Assembly (NCBI GenBank): GCA_904502005.1
Contig: CAJGDC010000035.1
Location: 1-20,590 of the forward strand
DNA from: an uncultured Alistipes sp.
Lineage (GTDB): Bacteria; Bacteroidota; Bacteroidia; Bacteroidales; Rikenellaceae
Direction of reading: 5' to 3'
Length of the DNA stretch: 20,590 nucleotides
Made by a program: the position numbers and the translations under genes. Shown piece by piece: positions 7,884 to 14,677 of this stretch (position 1 is its first letter; every line of letters starts with the position of its first letter). Under the pieces are notes generated by a model, which made no database searches, was not told the origin of the DNA, and saw nothing but the letters and a program-made list of their open reading frames with translations.

Positions 7884-8918
7884 CTACTTCATCAACTCGT
7901 CCAGAGCTCTCTCAATGATAGCGTCGCGACCAGCAGCAAGCTCCTCATCAGTAGCTGTAACCTCGATATCTGGAGCAATACCGCACTCGATATGCTGCTT
8001 ATTGACATCAAAGAGCATATTGGCAGGGAATACTACAATCCAGCCATTAGGCAATAAGTGAGTCATAGGCATAGCGCCACCACCACCTGTGATACCACCA
8101 ATCTGAGTTACATTCTTAGCAAGCTTAAGCGCTGAAGAGAATAGGTTTGCTGTAGAGTACACCTCACGGTTTGTAAGAAGCATAGTCTTCTTGTCTGACC
8201 AATCGGCAGCCTTAGATGGCTTAGAGTAAATAGGGCACAACTCTGTCATATCGTTATGACCTGGGCCACCCTTCAAAGCGTGATAACCGACGTGTGTCTT
8301 CTCCTTGAAGAACATACCTGCGAGCGTAAGACCAATATCGCCACTACCACCAGGGTTGTTGCGGATATCAAAGATAATACCATCTGCCTTCTCTACAATT
8401 GGCTTAATGTACTTGTAGTCATTTGGCTGCCATTCATATTCAAAATCAGCCTGATAGATGTATGCAAATGTACGACCATTGCGCTTAATCTCTCCAAAAT
8501 GGAGGTTACTGTCAATAGTGTGGAACACCTCCTCAACATACTTTCTAGCAACGCTCTTATCAAAGTTAGATGGATATTTATTACCATTCTCATCGTAGAG
8601 GTAAGTACTGCAGCTGTAGGCCTTAAAGTGAGACTCCATCCAAACGTGACCATCCTTTAAGTGATCAAGCGCAGTACAGAGAATGTTAAAGAACTCCTGC
8701 TCAGTTTGAGCTGCCTCTACACGTGGCAACAACTCGTTATACACACCTTTCCAGTTAATATTCTTATAATCGAGGTAGCAGTACTGCTCATCGACCATAG
8801 TCCAGAACGCGTCAAAGTTTCTCTTGAAATCAGTATCTACAGTCTTAACAGTCTCGTACTTCTCGCACGATACGAGAGCCACTGCAGCTAAAAATAGTGT
8901 TATAAATATCTTTTTCAT
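7884..8918 (-). CDS. S41 family peptidase, lipoprotein
   Basis: 344 residues. The lipobox VSC ends the signal with Cys18, so the mature enzyme is a lipid-anchored envelope protein. The S41 features are DGHVW (89-93, probable catalytic His91), FDIRNNPGGSGD (183-194, the conserved NPGG core), REVYSTANLF (251-260, probable nucleophile Ser255) and ECGIAPDIEV near the C-terminus. There is no recognisable PDZ domain, and the Lys used by CtpA-type members is not seen after the nucleophile (the stretch reads GGITGGGG). This fits the tricorn/IRBP-like S41 branch rather than tail-specific proteases. It is the last gene of the five-gene operon, 13 bases after the DUF3316 stop. The target is unknown; processing of an envelope protein is a reasonable inference. 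Confidence 0.88.
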   Translation of the reverse strand: MKKIFITLFLAAVALVSCEKYETVKTVDTDFKRNFDAFWTMVDEQYCYLDYKNINWKGVYNELLPRVEAAQTEQEFFNILCTALDHLKDGHVWMESHFKAYSCSTYLYDENGNKYPSNFDKSVARKYVEEVFHTIDSNLHFGEIKRNGRTFAYIYQADFEYEWQPNDYKYIKPIVEKADGIIFDIRNNPGGSGDIGLTLAGMFFKEKTHVGYHALKGGPGHNDMTELCPIYSKPSKAADWSDKKTMLLTNREVYSTANLFSSALKLAKNVTQIGGITGGGGAMPMTHLLPNGWIVVFPANMLFDVNKQHIECGIAPDIEVTATDEELAAGRDAIIERALDELMK

Positions 8919-8931
8919 AGTGTAATGCTAA

Positions 8932-9837
8932 TTAAAATTGACGATTAGTTGCTGCGCGTCTTGATATGCTGACAAGGTCAACAGAAACACCAATCTTGAA
9001 AACTGAGTTAGTGCGGTAGTCCTGCAAACCGTTTATATGCCAATAACGGTTGTTAGAGGCAAAACCTAAGTTAAGACATACATTTTTACGCAAAGCGAAG
9101 TCTATACCCATCTCAAAGTTTGCACCTTTCATATTGTGGAAAGAGGAGAACTTTGTATGTTGGTAAGCCTTTAGATTAAGATCTGAAGGGATAAAGCCCT
9201 CAACGAATGTCTCATAGCGAGCGTTACCAAATATCAAACCGAACATAGGGATAGAGAGGTTTGCATAAAGATCAAGGCCCCACTGTGTGAAATCCCAACC
9301 GTAACGAACCTGTGCTGCACCAAGTACCTGAGTCTGTAAATCAACTGAGGCAACATTGTTAACAGAGTGGCTGCCACACAAATTAAGACCACCATAAACA
9401 TTGAACGAACCACCTGCACGAACCTGTAGACGATCCTCCTTTCCAAATTTCCAATTGTAGAATACAGCATAGTCAGCCTCGTATGTCTGTACAGACATCT
9501 TAGATGTTTTTGCAGGATTCTTAAGACCTCCACCGAGTTTTGACATATTGCGAAGGTGAGTCATTGTAAGTCTCCAAGAGAGGTTGTCAGACTTACGGAA
9601 ATAACGACCATGTGCAGCCTCAATACCTCTTATCGAACCTACATACTGCTGGTTACTCAAATAGTGGTTAGAAAAGGCAGCTCCACCGCTGATTAGTGAC
9701 CACTTAGATGTCACAGGCTTTCTCTCGCTCAGCGGCTTGTCTGTGCATGCTTGCTGTGACACGGCTGTGTCAGTACTCTGGGCTGATGCAACAGCTACAC
9801 CGGCAACCATAAGTAGCATTAAAAATAATTTCTTCAT
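8932..9837 (-). CDS. DUF3316 family outer-membrane-like protein
   Basis: 301 residues. A Sec signal peptide ends near residue 20 (VASAQ). The body is rich in alternating aromatic/polar strands with conserved-looking segments such as YEADYAVFYNWKF, QVRAGGSFNVYGG and YANLSIPMFGLIF. These match what I remember of the Bacteroidetes DUF3316 family: a leader, a short soluble part, then an OMP-like barrel with an inner LSIPMFG-type strand. Function is unknown for the family; a small outer-membrane barrel is likely. It is cotranscribed with its neighbours, 33 bases after the 211-residue gene and 13 bases before the S41 peptidase gene. Confidence 0.72.
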   Translation of the reverse strand: MKKLFLMLLMVAGVAVASAQSTDTAVSQQACTDKPLSERKPVTSKWSLISGGAAFSNHYLSNQQYVGSIRGIEAAHGRYFRKSDNLSWRLTMTHLRNMSKLGGGLKNPAKTSKMSVQTYEADYAVFYNWKFGKEDRLQVRAGGSFNVYGGLNLCGSHSVNNVASVDLQTQVLGAAQVRYGWDFTQWGLDLYANLSIPMFGLIFGNARYETFVEGFIPSDLNLKAYQHTKFSSFHNMKGANFEMGIDFALRKNVCLNLGFASNNRYWHINGLQDYRTNSVFKIGVSVDLVSISRRAATNRQF

Positions 9838-9870
9838 TTTTTTGTTGTTTTTTTATTATAAAATAGTGTA

Positions 9871-10506
9871 TTACATCATCTCCTCAACAGTTCTCTTCTT
9901 CTTGCCCTTAGCATCGCGCTTAGCGCTCTTAGCAGCACGCTTCTCAATCTTCTTTGACCAAGGCTCAACACCAGTCTCGATGGTAAACTCATACTCGTTG
10001 TATGACTCATCTACAGTCTTTACAGCCTTAGGGTCAATAGTACGAGCAGATGTACGGCTAATAATATGCTGCTCCATACCGAGCACAATGCTATAATTGC
10101 CGTAAGTAGCCGTATGCTTACTCAACTTTCCAGAAGAGGTCTCTATAATATTCTGACCATTCTCCTTAACAAACTTAAGCACCTTGTGATAGGTCTGGCT
10201 ATTATAGAACCAAACCTTTATAAAAGCGACCTTATCATCCTTGCCGAGCTGGACAAGAATACTGTAGTCGTTACGAGCTGGGCGAACATCCTCAATACCG
10301 TCAGCAACAACCGCCAACACATTGAATGCTGTCATCCAACCGTTAACCTTACTTACAGACCAAGTGTTGGTCTTGTCATTGTACTTAAAGTGATTCTCTT
10401 TAAAATCCTTCTTGTCAAAGTTAAGATACTTTGAGTAAGGGAGCTCCTGCGCAGAAGCTGCTACAGCCATACATGCTGCGATTGTAAGTAAAAATAGCTT
10501 TTTCAT
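9871..10506 (-). CDS. Secreted protein of unknown function
   Basis: 211 residues with a clear Sec signal peptide (MKKLFLLTIAACMAVAASAQ). I do not recognise the family. The mature part begins with a lysine- and aspartate-rich stretch (YLNFDKKDFKENHFKYNDK), followed by alternating beta-like segments (SILVQLGKDDKVAFIKVWF, YSIVLGMEQHI). It ends in a strongly basic tail of about 28 residues (KKIEKRAAKSAKRDAKGKKK) closed by an acidic VEEMM. The tail could bind an anionic surface such as lipid A or nucleic acid; that is inference. Only 11 bases separate its start from the upstream DUF4252 stop, and the next gene starts 33 bases after its stop, so it belongs to the same operon. Confidence 0.75.
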   Translation of the reverse strand: MKKLFLLTIAACMAVAASAQELPYSKYLNFDKKDFKENHFKYNDKTNTWSVSKVNGWMTAFNVLAVVADGIEDVRPARNDYSILVQLGKDDKVAFIKVWFYNSQTYHKVLKFVKENGQNIIETSSGKLSKHTATYGNYSIVLGMEQHIISRTSARTIDPKAVKTVDESYNEYEFTIETGVEPWSKKIEKRAAKSAKRDAKGKKKRTVEEMM

Positions 10507-10517
10507 AATAGTTTGTA

Positions 10518-11027
10518 TTAGTCATTTACCAAATCTTTAACATTAATATTACCTGCCATGTACATCAACATCTTTGACTCGCTATCCTCTGATGCGAATA
10601 GGAAATCGGATATTGTACCATCGTCAGAAACATAAGCAAAACCCCTAGTCTTTTCCTTGCCAGCAGAATCCTTATCGTCATCCGATTTGAACTCCTGCAA
10701 CATCGTCTTAAAGGTGTCTATATCTTGATTTAACTCCTTGCGAGTCTGCTCTTTAGCCTCACTGAAGTCGATAATTATGATGCTGGTAACACCCTTCATA
10801 AAGTCCTTACCAATCTGCTGATTGAGCATCATCTTAACAATGCCTAGACCACTGCCTTTTTCTAGAACAGTACAATCTACACCTGCCACTTTCTCGTATT
10901 TAGCGACAATCTCCTTCATCTTGACCTCTGCCTTTGACGGTCCTTGAGCATAACCAAAGGTCATCGTCATTATAGACAAAGCAAAAAGTAGAACAATTTT
11001 CTTCATAAAGTATTTCTTAAATTTCAA
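10518..11027 (-). CDS. DUF4252 domain-containing secreted protein
   Basis: Up to 169 residues. The signal peptide is MKKIVLLFALSIMTMTFGYAQ, and that Met (base 11006) is an equally good start; the longer one at 11027 begins one base after the upstream stop and would favour translational coupling. The mature part resembles Bacteroidetes DUF4252 proteins: an early helix (KYEKVAGVDCTVLEKG), a strand SIIIIDFSEA, a segment GFAYVSDDGTISDFLFAS and the terminal NINVKDLVND. In other Bacteroidetes such genes often sit near sigma factor or envelope-stress operons (from memory). No enzyme motif is visible. It is second in the five-gene operon, between the DUF3667 membrane protein and the 211-residue secreted protein. 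Confidence 0.75.
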   Translation of the reverse strand: MKFKKYFMKKIVLLFALSIMTMTFGYAQGPSKAEVKMKEIVAKYEKVAGVDCTVLEKGSGLGIVKMMLNQQIGKDFMKGVTSIIIIDFSEAKEQTRKELNQDIDTFKTMLQEFKSDDDKDSAGKEKTRGFAYVSDDGTISDFLFASEDSESKMLMYMAGNINVKDLVND

Positions 11028-11028
11028 T

Positions 11029-12174
11029 TTAACTATAGTTCATTGCTGTTTTAAAACAAGCGACAATAATTATCGTAATAAATATCAGAAGCAGAATGAC
11101 AAAATAGATAAAACTTGTTAAAAGAGATTTTACAACAGCTTTTATCCACGAACTTTCATAAACTTTACGATATGCAATAGCCAAATATAAGCACGAACTT
11201 CCCATCATCAAATATTCCATCAGCTTCATTGAAGGGGCAACAGTCAAATGAAGTATATAAATGAATATCATCATTGCCTCCATAAATGATATGTAGTGCA
11301 ATGAGAAGATAAAATGGTTGATTACAGGAATTCTGCTCTTACGTTGTACAAGCTTCAATGAAAATGACAGGAACGGCGCTGTAAGCAACAGTAGCATTGG
11401 GAAATACTTAGATATAAGCCCACTCACCTCTTCCAGAACGGAAACTAATAAATCCAATCCATTTTGACCAACCTTTGCCTCTGTGTTGAAACGATAACAC
11501 CCACTCTGGTCAATCGTAATAATACCATCTTCGATTAACACACGTGGAACTGCAGCGACCCACTTGTCAAGCCCCTCACCATTTGTATCCTCTTTGGTCT
11601 CTATATTGCTAAATAGCTGAGGATGATTCTCTGTCAATAATAACGGTGCCAACAATAGAACCGTATCTCGCGGACTCTGCTCTATTTTCTTGGCGTATTC
11701 AGGATCATCCGCCAACGTTTCTATTTGAACACTTGCAAATACTCGCTCGTCTTGTGTTAAACTTTGCACAGTATTTGTCACTTTATCTCCGCTCGCAAAG
11801 AAGATAAACAACATCAAGAATATGCTCAGCAAAAACATATTCAGTTTCAGCGGATGCTCTTGTGAAATGAACTTACCTGCTGTATACTCATATGTCAACT
11901 GTCCTGGACGACTAATTAGAGTCCAGAATGTTCTGATAAATTGAGCATCCCACATAAATGAGTTGTCAAGATACGCCATTACAAATCCCCATACTGTGGG
12001 GGTCTTGCTTACAGCCTCCTGTCCACAATTGTGGCAGAAGCCACCCTTGAGTTCTGAGCCACAGTTCAGACAATGGGCATAAGGCAGACCGCTCGGCGGA
12101 GTGACAGTTTCGGAATTTTGTGCACTATTATTCATTAGTTCCATTGGTGTAACTTCTCTTCTACCAAATGTCAA
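11029..12174 (-). CDS. DUF3667 membrane protein with N-terminal zinc ribbon
   Basis: 381 residues. A four-cysteine zinc ribbon lies at Cys35, Cys38, Cys47 and Cys50 (CLNCGS...CHNCGQ), immediately followed by the DUF3667 signature region (MWDAQFIRTFWTLISRPGQ, about 74-92). A hydrophobic helix follows at about 112-128, then a charged soluble insert to about residue 250 and at least four further hydrophobic segments in the C-terminal third. There is no signal peptide, so the ribbon should face the cytoplasm. The family is widespread in Bacteroidetes with no established function. This is the first gene of the operon, with a well-formed promoter at 12201-12232. Met11 (base 12144) is an alternative start, and both fit the promoter position. 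Confidence 0.85.
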   Translation of the reverse strand: MTFGRREVTPMELMNNSAQNSETVTPPSGLPYAHCLNCGSELKGGFCHNCGQEAVSKTPTVWGFVMAYLDNSFMWDAQFIRTFWTLISRPGQLTYEYTAGKFISQEHPLKLNMFLLSIFLMLFIFFASGDKVTNTVQSLTQDERVFASVQIETLADDPEYAKKIEQSPRDTVLLLAPLLLTENHPQLFSNIETKEDTNGEGLDKWVAAVPRVLIEDGIITIDQSGCYRFNTEAKVGQNGLDLLVSVLEEVSGLISKYFPMLLLLTAPFLSFSLKLVQRKSRIPVINHFIFSLHYISFMEAMMIFIYILHLTVAPSMKLMEYLMMGSSCLYLAIAYRKVYESSWIKAVVKSLLTSFIYFVILLLIFITIIIVACFKTAMNYS

Positions 12175-12200
12175 ACAATCTACATCGATATAACACTCTG

Positions 12201-12232
12201 CAAAGCTACTACTATATTATTTAAGCGTCAAA
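12201..12232 (-). promoter_or_regulatory. Bacteroidetes promoter (-33 TTTG, -7 TAGCTTTG) for the DUF3667 operon
   Basis: On the minus strand TTTG (12229-12232) is followed after exactly 20 bases by TAGCTTTG (12201-12208), matching the Bacteroidetes housekeeping consensus TTTG-N19/21-TAnnTTTG. The start codon at 12174 lies about 20 bases past the predicted start of transcription. This is the best promoter in the window. Confidence 0.78.
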
Positions 12233-12287
12233 AAACAATATCCTACATTTAAGTCTATCTAAGAGGGGTATTATTGTAAAAAATAGC

Positions 12288-12309
12288 AAATGTAAACCGA
12301 AATGTAAAC
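12288..12309 (+). repeat. Tandem direct repeat AAATGTAAAC, candidate operator
   Basis: AAATGTAAAC occurs at 12288-12297 and again at 12300-12309, a 12-base period, ending 7 bases before the -33 element of the TPR-HTH gene. A partial inverted copy (TACATTT) is at 12244-12250. Position and spacing fit binding of a regulator to one face of the DNA; the binding protein is unknown. Confidence 0.45.
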
Positions 12310-12316
12310 ACAAAGG

Positions 12317-12349
12317 TTTAGGTTACTGCTCAGAATTTAGTTAATTTTG
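12317..12349 (+). promoter_or_regulatory. Probable promoter of the TPR-HTH regulator gene
   Basis: TAATTTTG at 12342-12349 matches TAnnTTTG, and a near -33 element TTTA lies at 12317-12320, 21 bases upstream. The implied leader to the ATG at 12464 is about 110 bases and contains no other extended frame. Confidence 0.62.
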
Positions 12350-12463
12350 CAACAGAATAGAGACTACTACTTTATGATGTGATATACTGAAAATATACAA
12401 AAAGCAGACTATTATTTATACCATACAGAGCATAAATAGATACCATTTTCACTAAAACAGAAT

Positions 12464-14410
12464 ATGAGACTACCTATGTGGAGCAAAAAGATACTAACGC
12501 TCCTAATACTGATACTAACCTGCTACAATAGCAGAGCCAATGACCAACTCTTTAAGGAGGCAAGGGCGCTACAACGCGAAGCCGAGTACGACAAAGCTAT
12601 TGAAGTTTATAAGACTCTCCTGCTACAGCCTTTGCATGATAAGGAGATGACCCAGCAGCAGATTATCATCTACAGCGATGCGCTGGTGCAGCTGATGAAT
12701 ACATTCCAGAGCAAAGGTGAGCCAGAGGCATGCGTAACTACGCTAAAAGAGATATTCAAAGCCTCAACAGTGATGCAAAAGCACTGTTTGAGAGATTACT
12801 ACTCGGTACTTGGATATGCACTCTCTCGCACAGAGAAGATGAATGAAGCTGAGCAGACAACGCTAAAAGCCTTTACAACCCCTCTGCACCACGCCACCCC
12901 TGAGCGCTTTTTCCGCGACTATGCATACGCAGCAGCGGTATTTTACAGCAATCCAAACTATCAGGAAGATGTGATTGAGTGGTGCCAAGAGGCGATACTC
13001 CAAGCGCAATTGTGCAAGAATACCTCTGGGAAGCAGTGGGTAACGGCTATGTTAGGCTCTATATACAAGCGCAGTGGCCATATCAACAAAGCCCTAACAC
13101 TTTTTCAGCAAAGCAAAGAGGAGTCAAAACTAAGGGCTGACGACTTAGGCGTACTGAATAGCCTACACCAGCTAATAGACCTATTCCTCTACTGGGATGT
13201 ACCCGAATATGCCAACATATATGCCACAGAGGCTATAAACGTAGAGAGGGGCATGAAGGCTAACAACCCTATGGTTTCAGCGCAAACATATATCAATAAA
13301 GGTCGCGCACTACAACAACTCGGGATGGTAGATTCCGTAGCCCTCTACACCGAAAAGGCGCGAGAGCTATGCCGTGCACTACCTTACAATAGCGGCATGG
13401 TAGATGTAGACCTGCTGCATGGCATATATTTGACCGAAAAGGGTGGAGATTCACTGCATTTAGGCATCCAAGAGCTACAGCTTGTAACCCATCAAGGTAC
13501 TATCGTAAACCGCGCGAAGGCATATCACCAATTGGCACAAACCTACCTCAAGAGTGAAAAGTACGAGATGGCCGATGTAATGTTGGATAACATGTATTCG
13601 CTGCTAAGCCAAGAGGATACTCCTATATTTATACATATCAACTACAAACCCATTATAAATCACTATCTCAAGAGCAAGAATCAGCAAAAGGTGGAGCAAT
13701 ACACCAAGATGATGCTCCAAGAACAGCAAGCACTAAAGGAGAAGAGGCTGAACTTCAATCTTGTAGAGGCTATTGCAGAGTCGCAGACTGAGCAGCAACG
13801 ACAACAGTTAAAGATTGTCCAGCTTGAGAAGAGTAACCAACGCCTTCTATTTATCATCTGCGCTGTTTTGTCAGCTATGATTATTGCCGTGATAATTACG
13901 CTGCTAATCAACCAGCGAAGAGAACATAAGAAAATTATGCAACAGGCAGATGATAAACTTGCCAATGTGCTTCAAAAGCTGCATCAAACAAAGACCGAGA
14001 AGGATATTATCTCGCAAGAGATTGACGAGATAATTAGCGACAAAGAGAATAGACGAGAGCTTGAAACTCTCACCCCTTCGCTACTTCAGAAGAGTGGCGA
14101 GTCAAAGTTCCGCCAACGCTTCGATCTGCTCTATCCGCTCTTCCTACCTCGCCTGCGTGAGCGCGTGCCAACAATTACACGTCGCGAGGAGCTCCTCTCT
14201 ATGCTAATCGTTCTCAAGCAGGATAATAAGGAGATTGCCGAATTACTTGCCATCGCCCCACGTAGCGTGCTTATGCTCCGCCACCGCTTCCGCCAAAAGA
14301 TTGGAATGGCTGCCGACCACTCATTAGAGAGCTTCATTGACGAGACACTGGGCATCCAAAGCCTGACAAATGAGGAGCCAATAACCTCCTCCGATTCTGA
14401 AAAAGAGTAA
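12464..14410 (+). CDS. TPR protein with transmembrane segment and C-terminal LuxR-type HTH (membrane-bound regulator)
   Basis: 648 residues. An N-terminal Sec signal (LTLLILILTCYNSRA, cleavage near residue 25) is followed by helical repeats of tetratricopeptide type from about 28 to 425 (for example EYDKAIEVYKTLL, GHINKALTLFQQSKEE, KYEMADVMLDNM). One transmembrane helix lies at 461-484, then a coiled coil at about 486-530 and a helix-turn-helix at about 573-615. The HTH region contains NKEIAELLAIAPRSVLMLRHRF, broken at positions 589-610, with the NKEIA and SV elements of LuxR/GerE domains. The architecture is common in Bacteroidetes: periplasmic TPR sensing coupled to a cytoplasmic DNA-binding domain. 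The signal sensed is unknown. The gene ends in a hairpin at 14419-14446 and precedes the small peptide and BspA-like genes, which it may regulate. Met5 is an alternative start. Confidence 0.85.
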   Translation: MRLPMWSKKILTLLILILTCYNSRANDQLFKEARALQREAEYDKAIEVYKTLLLQPLHDKEMTQQQIIIYSDALVQLMNTFQSKGEPEACVTTLKEIFKASTVMQKHCLRDYYSVLGYALSRTEKMNEAEQTTLKAFTTPLHHATPERFFRDYAYAAAVFYSNPNYQEDVIEWCQEAILQAQLCKNTSGKQWVTAMLGSIYKRSGHINKALTLFQQSKEESKLRADDLGVLNSLHQLIDLFLYWDVPEYANIYATEAINVERGMKANNPMVSAQTYINKGRALQQLGMVDSVALYTEKARELCRALPYNSGMVDVDLLHGIYLTEKGGDSLHLGIQELQLVTHQGTIVNRAKAYHQLAQTYLKSEKYEMADVMLDNMYSLLSQEDTPIFIHINYKPIINHYLKSKNQQKVEQYTKMMLQEQQALKEKRLNFNLVEAIAESQTEQQRQQLKIVQLEKSNQRLLFIICAVLSAMIIAVIITLLINQRREHKKIMQQADDKLANVLQKLHQTKTEKDIISQEIDEIISDKENRRELETLTPSLLQKSGESKFRQRFDLLYPLFLPRLRERVPTITRREELLSMLIVLKQDNKEIAELLAIAPRSVLMLRHRFRQKIGMAADHSLESFIDETLGIQSLTNEEPITSSDSEKE

Positions 14411-14418
14411 CTAATATC

Positions 14419-14446
14419 AGCTCCACCAACAATAATTGGTGGAGCT
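14419..14446 (+). terminator. Perfect 11-bp hairpin terminator after the TPR-HTH gene
   Basis: AGCTCCACCAA (14419-14429) and TTGGTGGAGCT (14436-14446) are exact reverse complements around a 6-base loop, starting 8 bases after the stop codon. The tail is AATTATAT, only moderately T-rich. The downstream genes have their own promoter box, consistent with termination here. Confidence 0.75.
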
Positions 14447-14478
14447 AATTATATAGTAACAAGATTAAACGATATAAA

Positions 14479-14511
14479 AAAGGTATTTTTCACGGAAATA
14501 TTTGTACCTTT
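14479..14511 (+). repeat. Inverted repeat AAAGGTA-N19-TACCTTT overlapping the promoter
   Basis: AAAGGTA (14479-14485) and TACCTTT (14505-14511) are exact 7-base inverted copies. The right arm lies within the -7 box of the peptide/BspA promoter and the left arm lies near where the -33 element would be. It is a possible operator for a dimeric regulator, though chance symmetry is possible in AT-rich DNA. Confidence 0.35.
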
Positions 14512-14512
14512 G
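14505..14512 (+). promoter_or_regulatory. Bacteroidetes -7 box for the small peptide/BspA-like genes
   Basis: TACCTTTG matches TAnnTTTG exactly, 28 bases before the ATG at 14541. No good TTTG is seen at the -33 position, suggesting that an activator may be needed. Confidence 0.65.
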
Positions 14513-14540
14513 TATAGGTTAATAAAATTCACAAAACAAG

Positions 14541-14657
14541 ATGAGAAAGAGATTTTATGACACGCCTATTGTCGAGATAGAGGCTATGGCTTGTGAGCAG
14601 GGCTTTGCCGGTTCTATGTTTGAGGACCCAATCGAGAAGCCAGAACAGGGTTGGTAA
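14541..14657 (+). CDS. 38-residue small protein preceding the BspA-like lipoprotein
   Basis: ATG at 14541 to TAA at 14655-14657. The peptide starts MRKRFYDTPIVEIEAMAC, has a central GFAGSMFED and ends EKPEQGW. It has no signal peptide or membrane helix. The opening pattern (basic residues, aromatic, one or two residues, Pro, then an acidic/hydrophobic alternation) is like that of many unannotated 35-60 residue Bacteroidales proteins I recall, usually upstream of surface protein genes. It is the first frame after the -7 box, with an A-rich leader, and ends 20 bases before the lipoprotein start, so the two are probably cotranscribed. It might be a peptide precursor, a leader peptide or a small regulator; I do not know the function. 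Too short for default gene finders. Confidence 0.65.
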   Translation: MRKRFYDTPIVEIEAMACEQGFAGSMFEDPIEKPEQGW

Positions 14658-14677
14658 ACAATGAAAATCAGATAGAT

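Noticed and set aside
12370..12385. ATGATGTGA in the leader of the TPR-HTH gene as an upstream peptide
   Set aside because: Two codons only, with no pairing or leader-peptide features around it.
14661..14675. ATG opening a four-codon frame between the small gene and the lipoprotein gene
   Set aside because: Four codons only, no supporting signal; probably chance in an A-rich leader.
14651..14677. Earlier TTG start for the BspA-like lipoprotein gene
   Set aside because: It would overlap the end of the small gene and add nine polar residues before a perfect lipoprotein signal that begins at the ATG at 14678.
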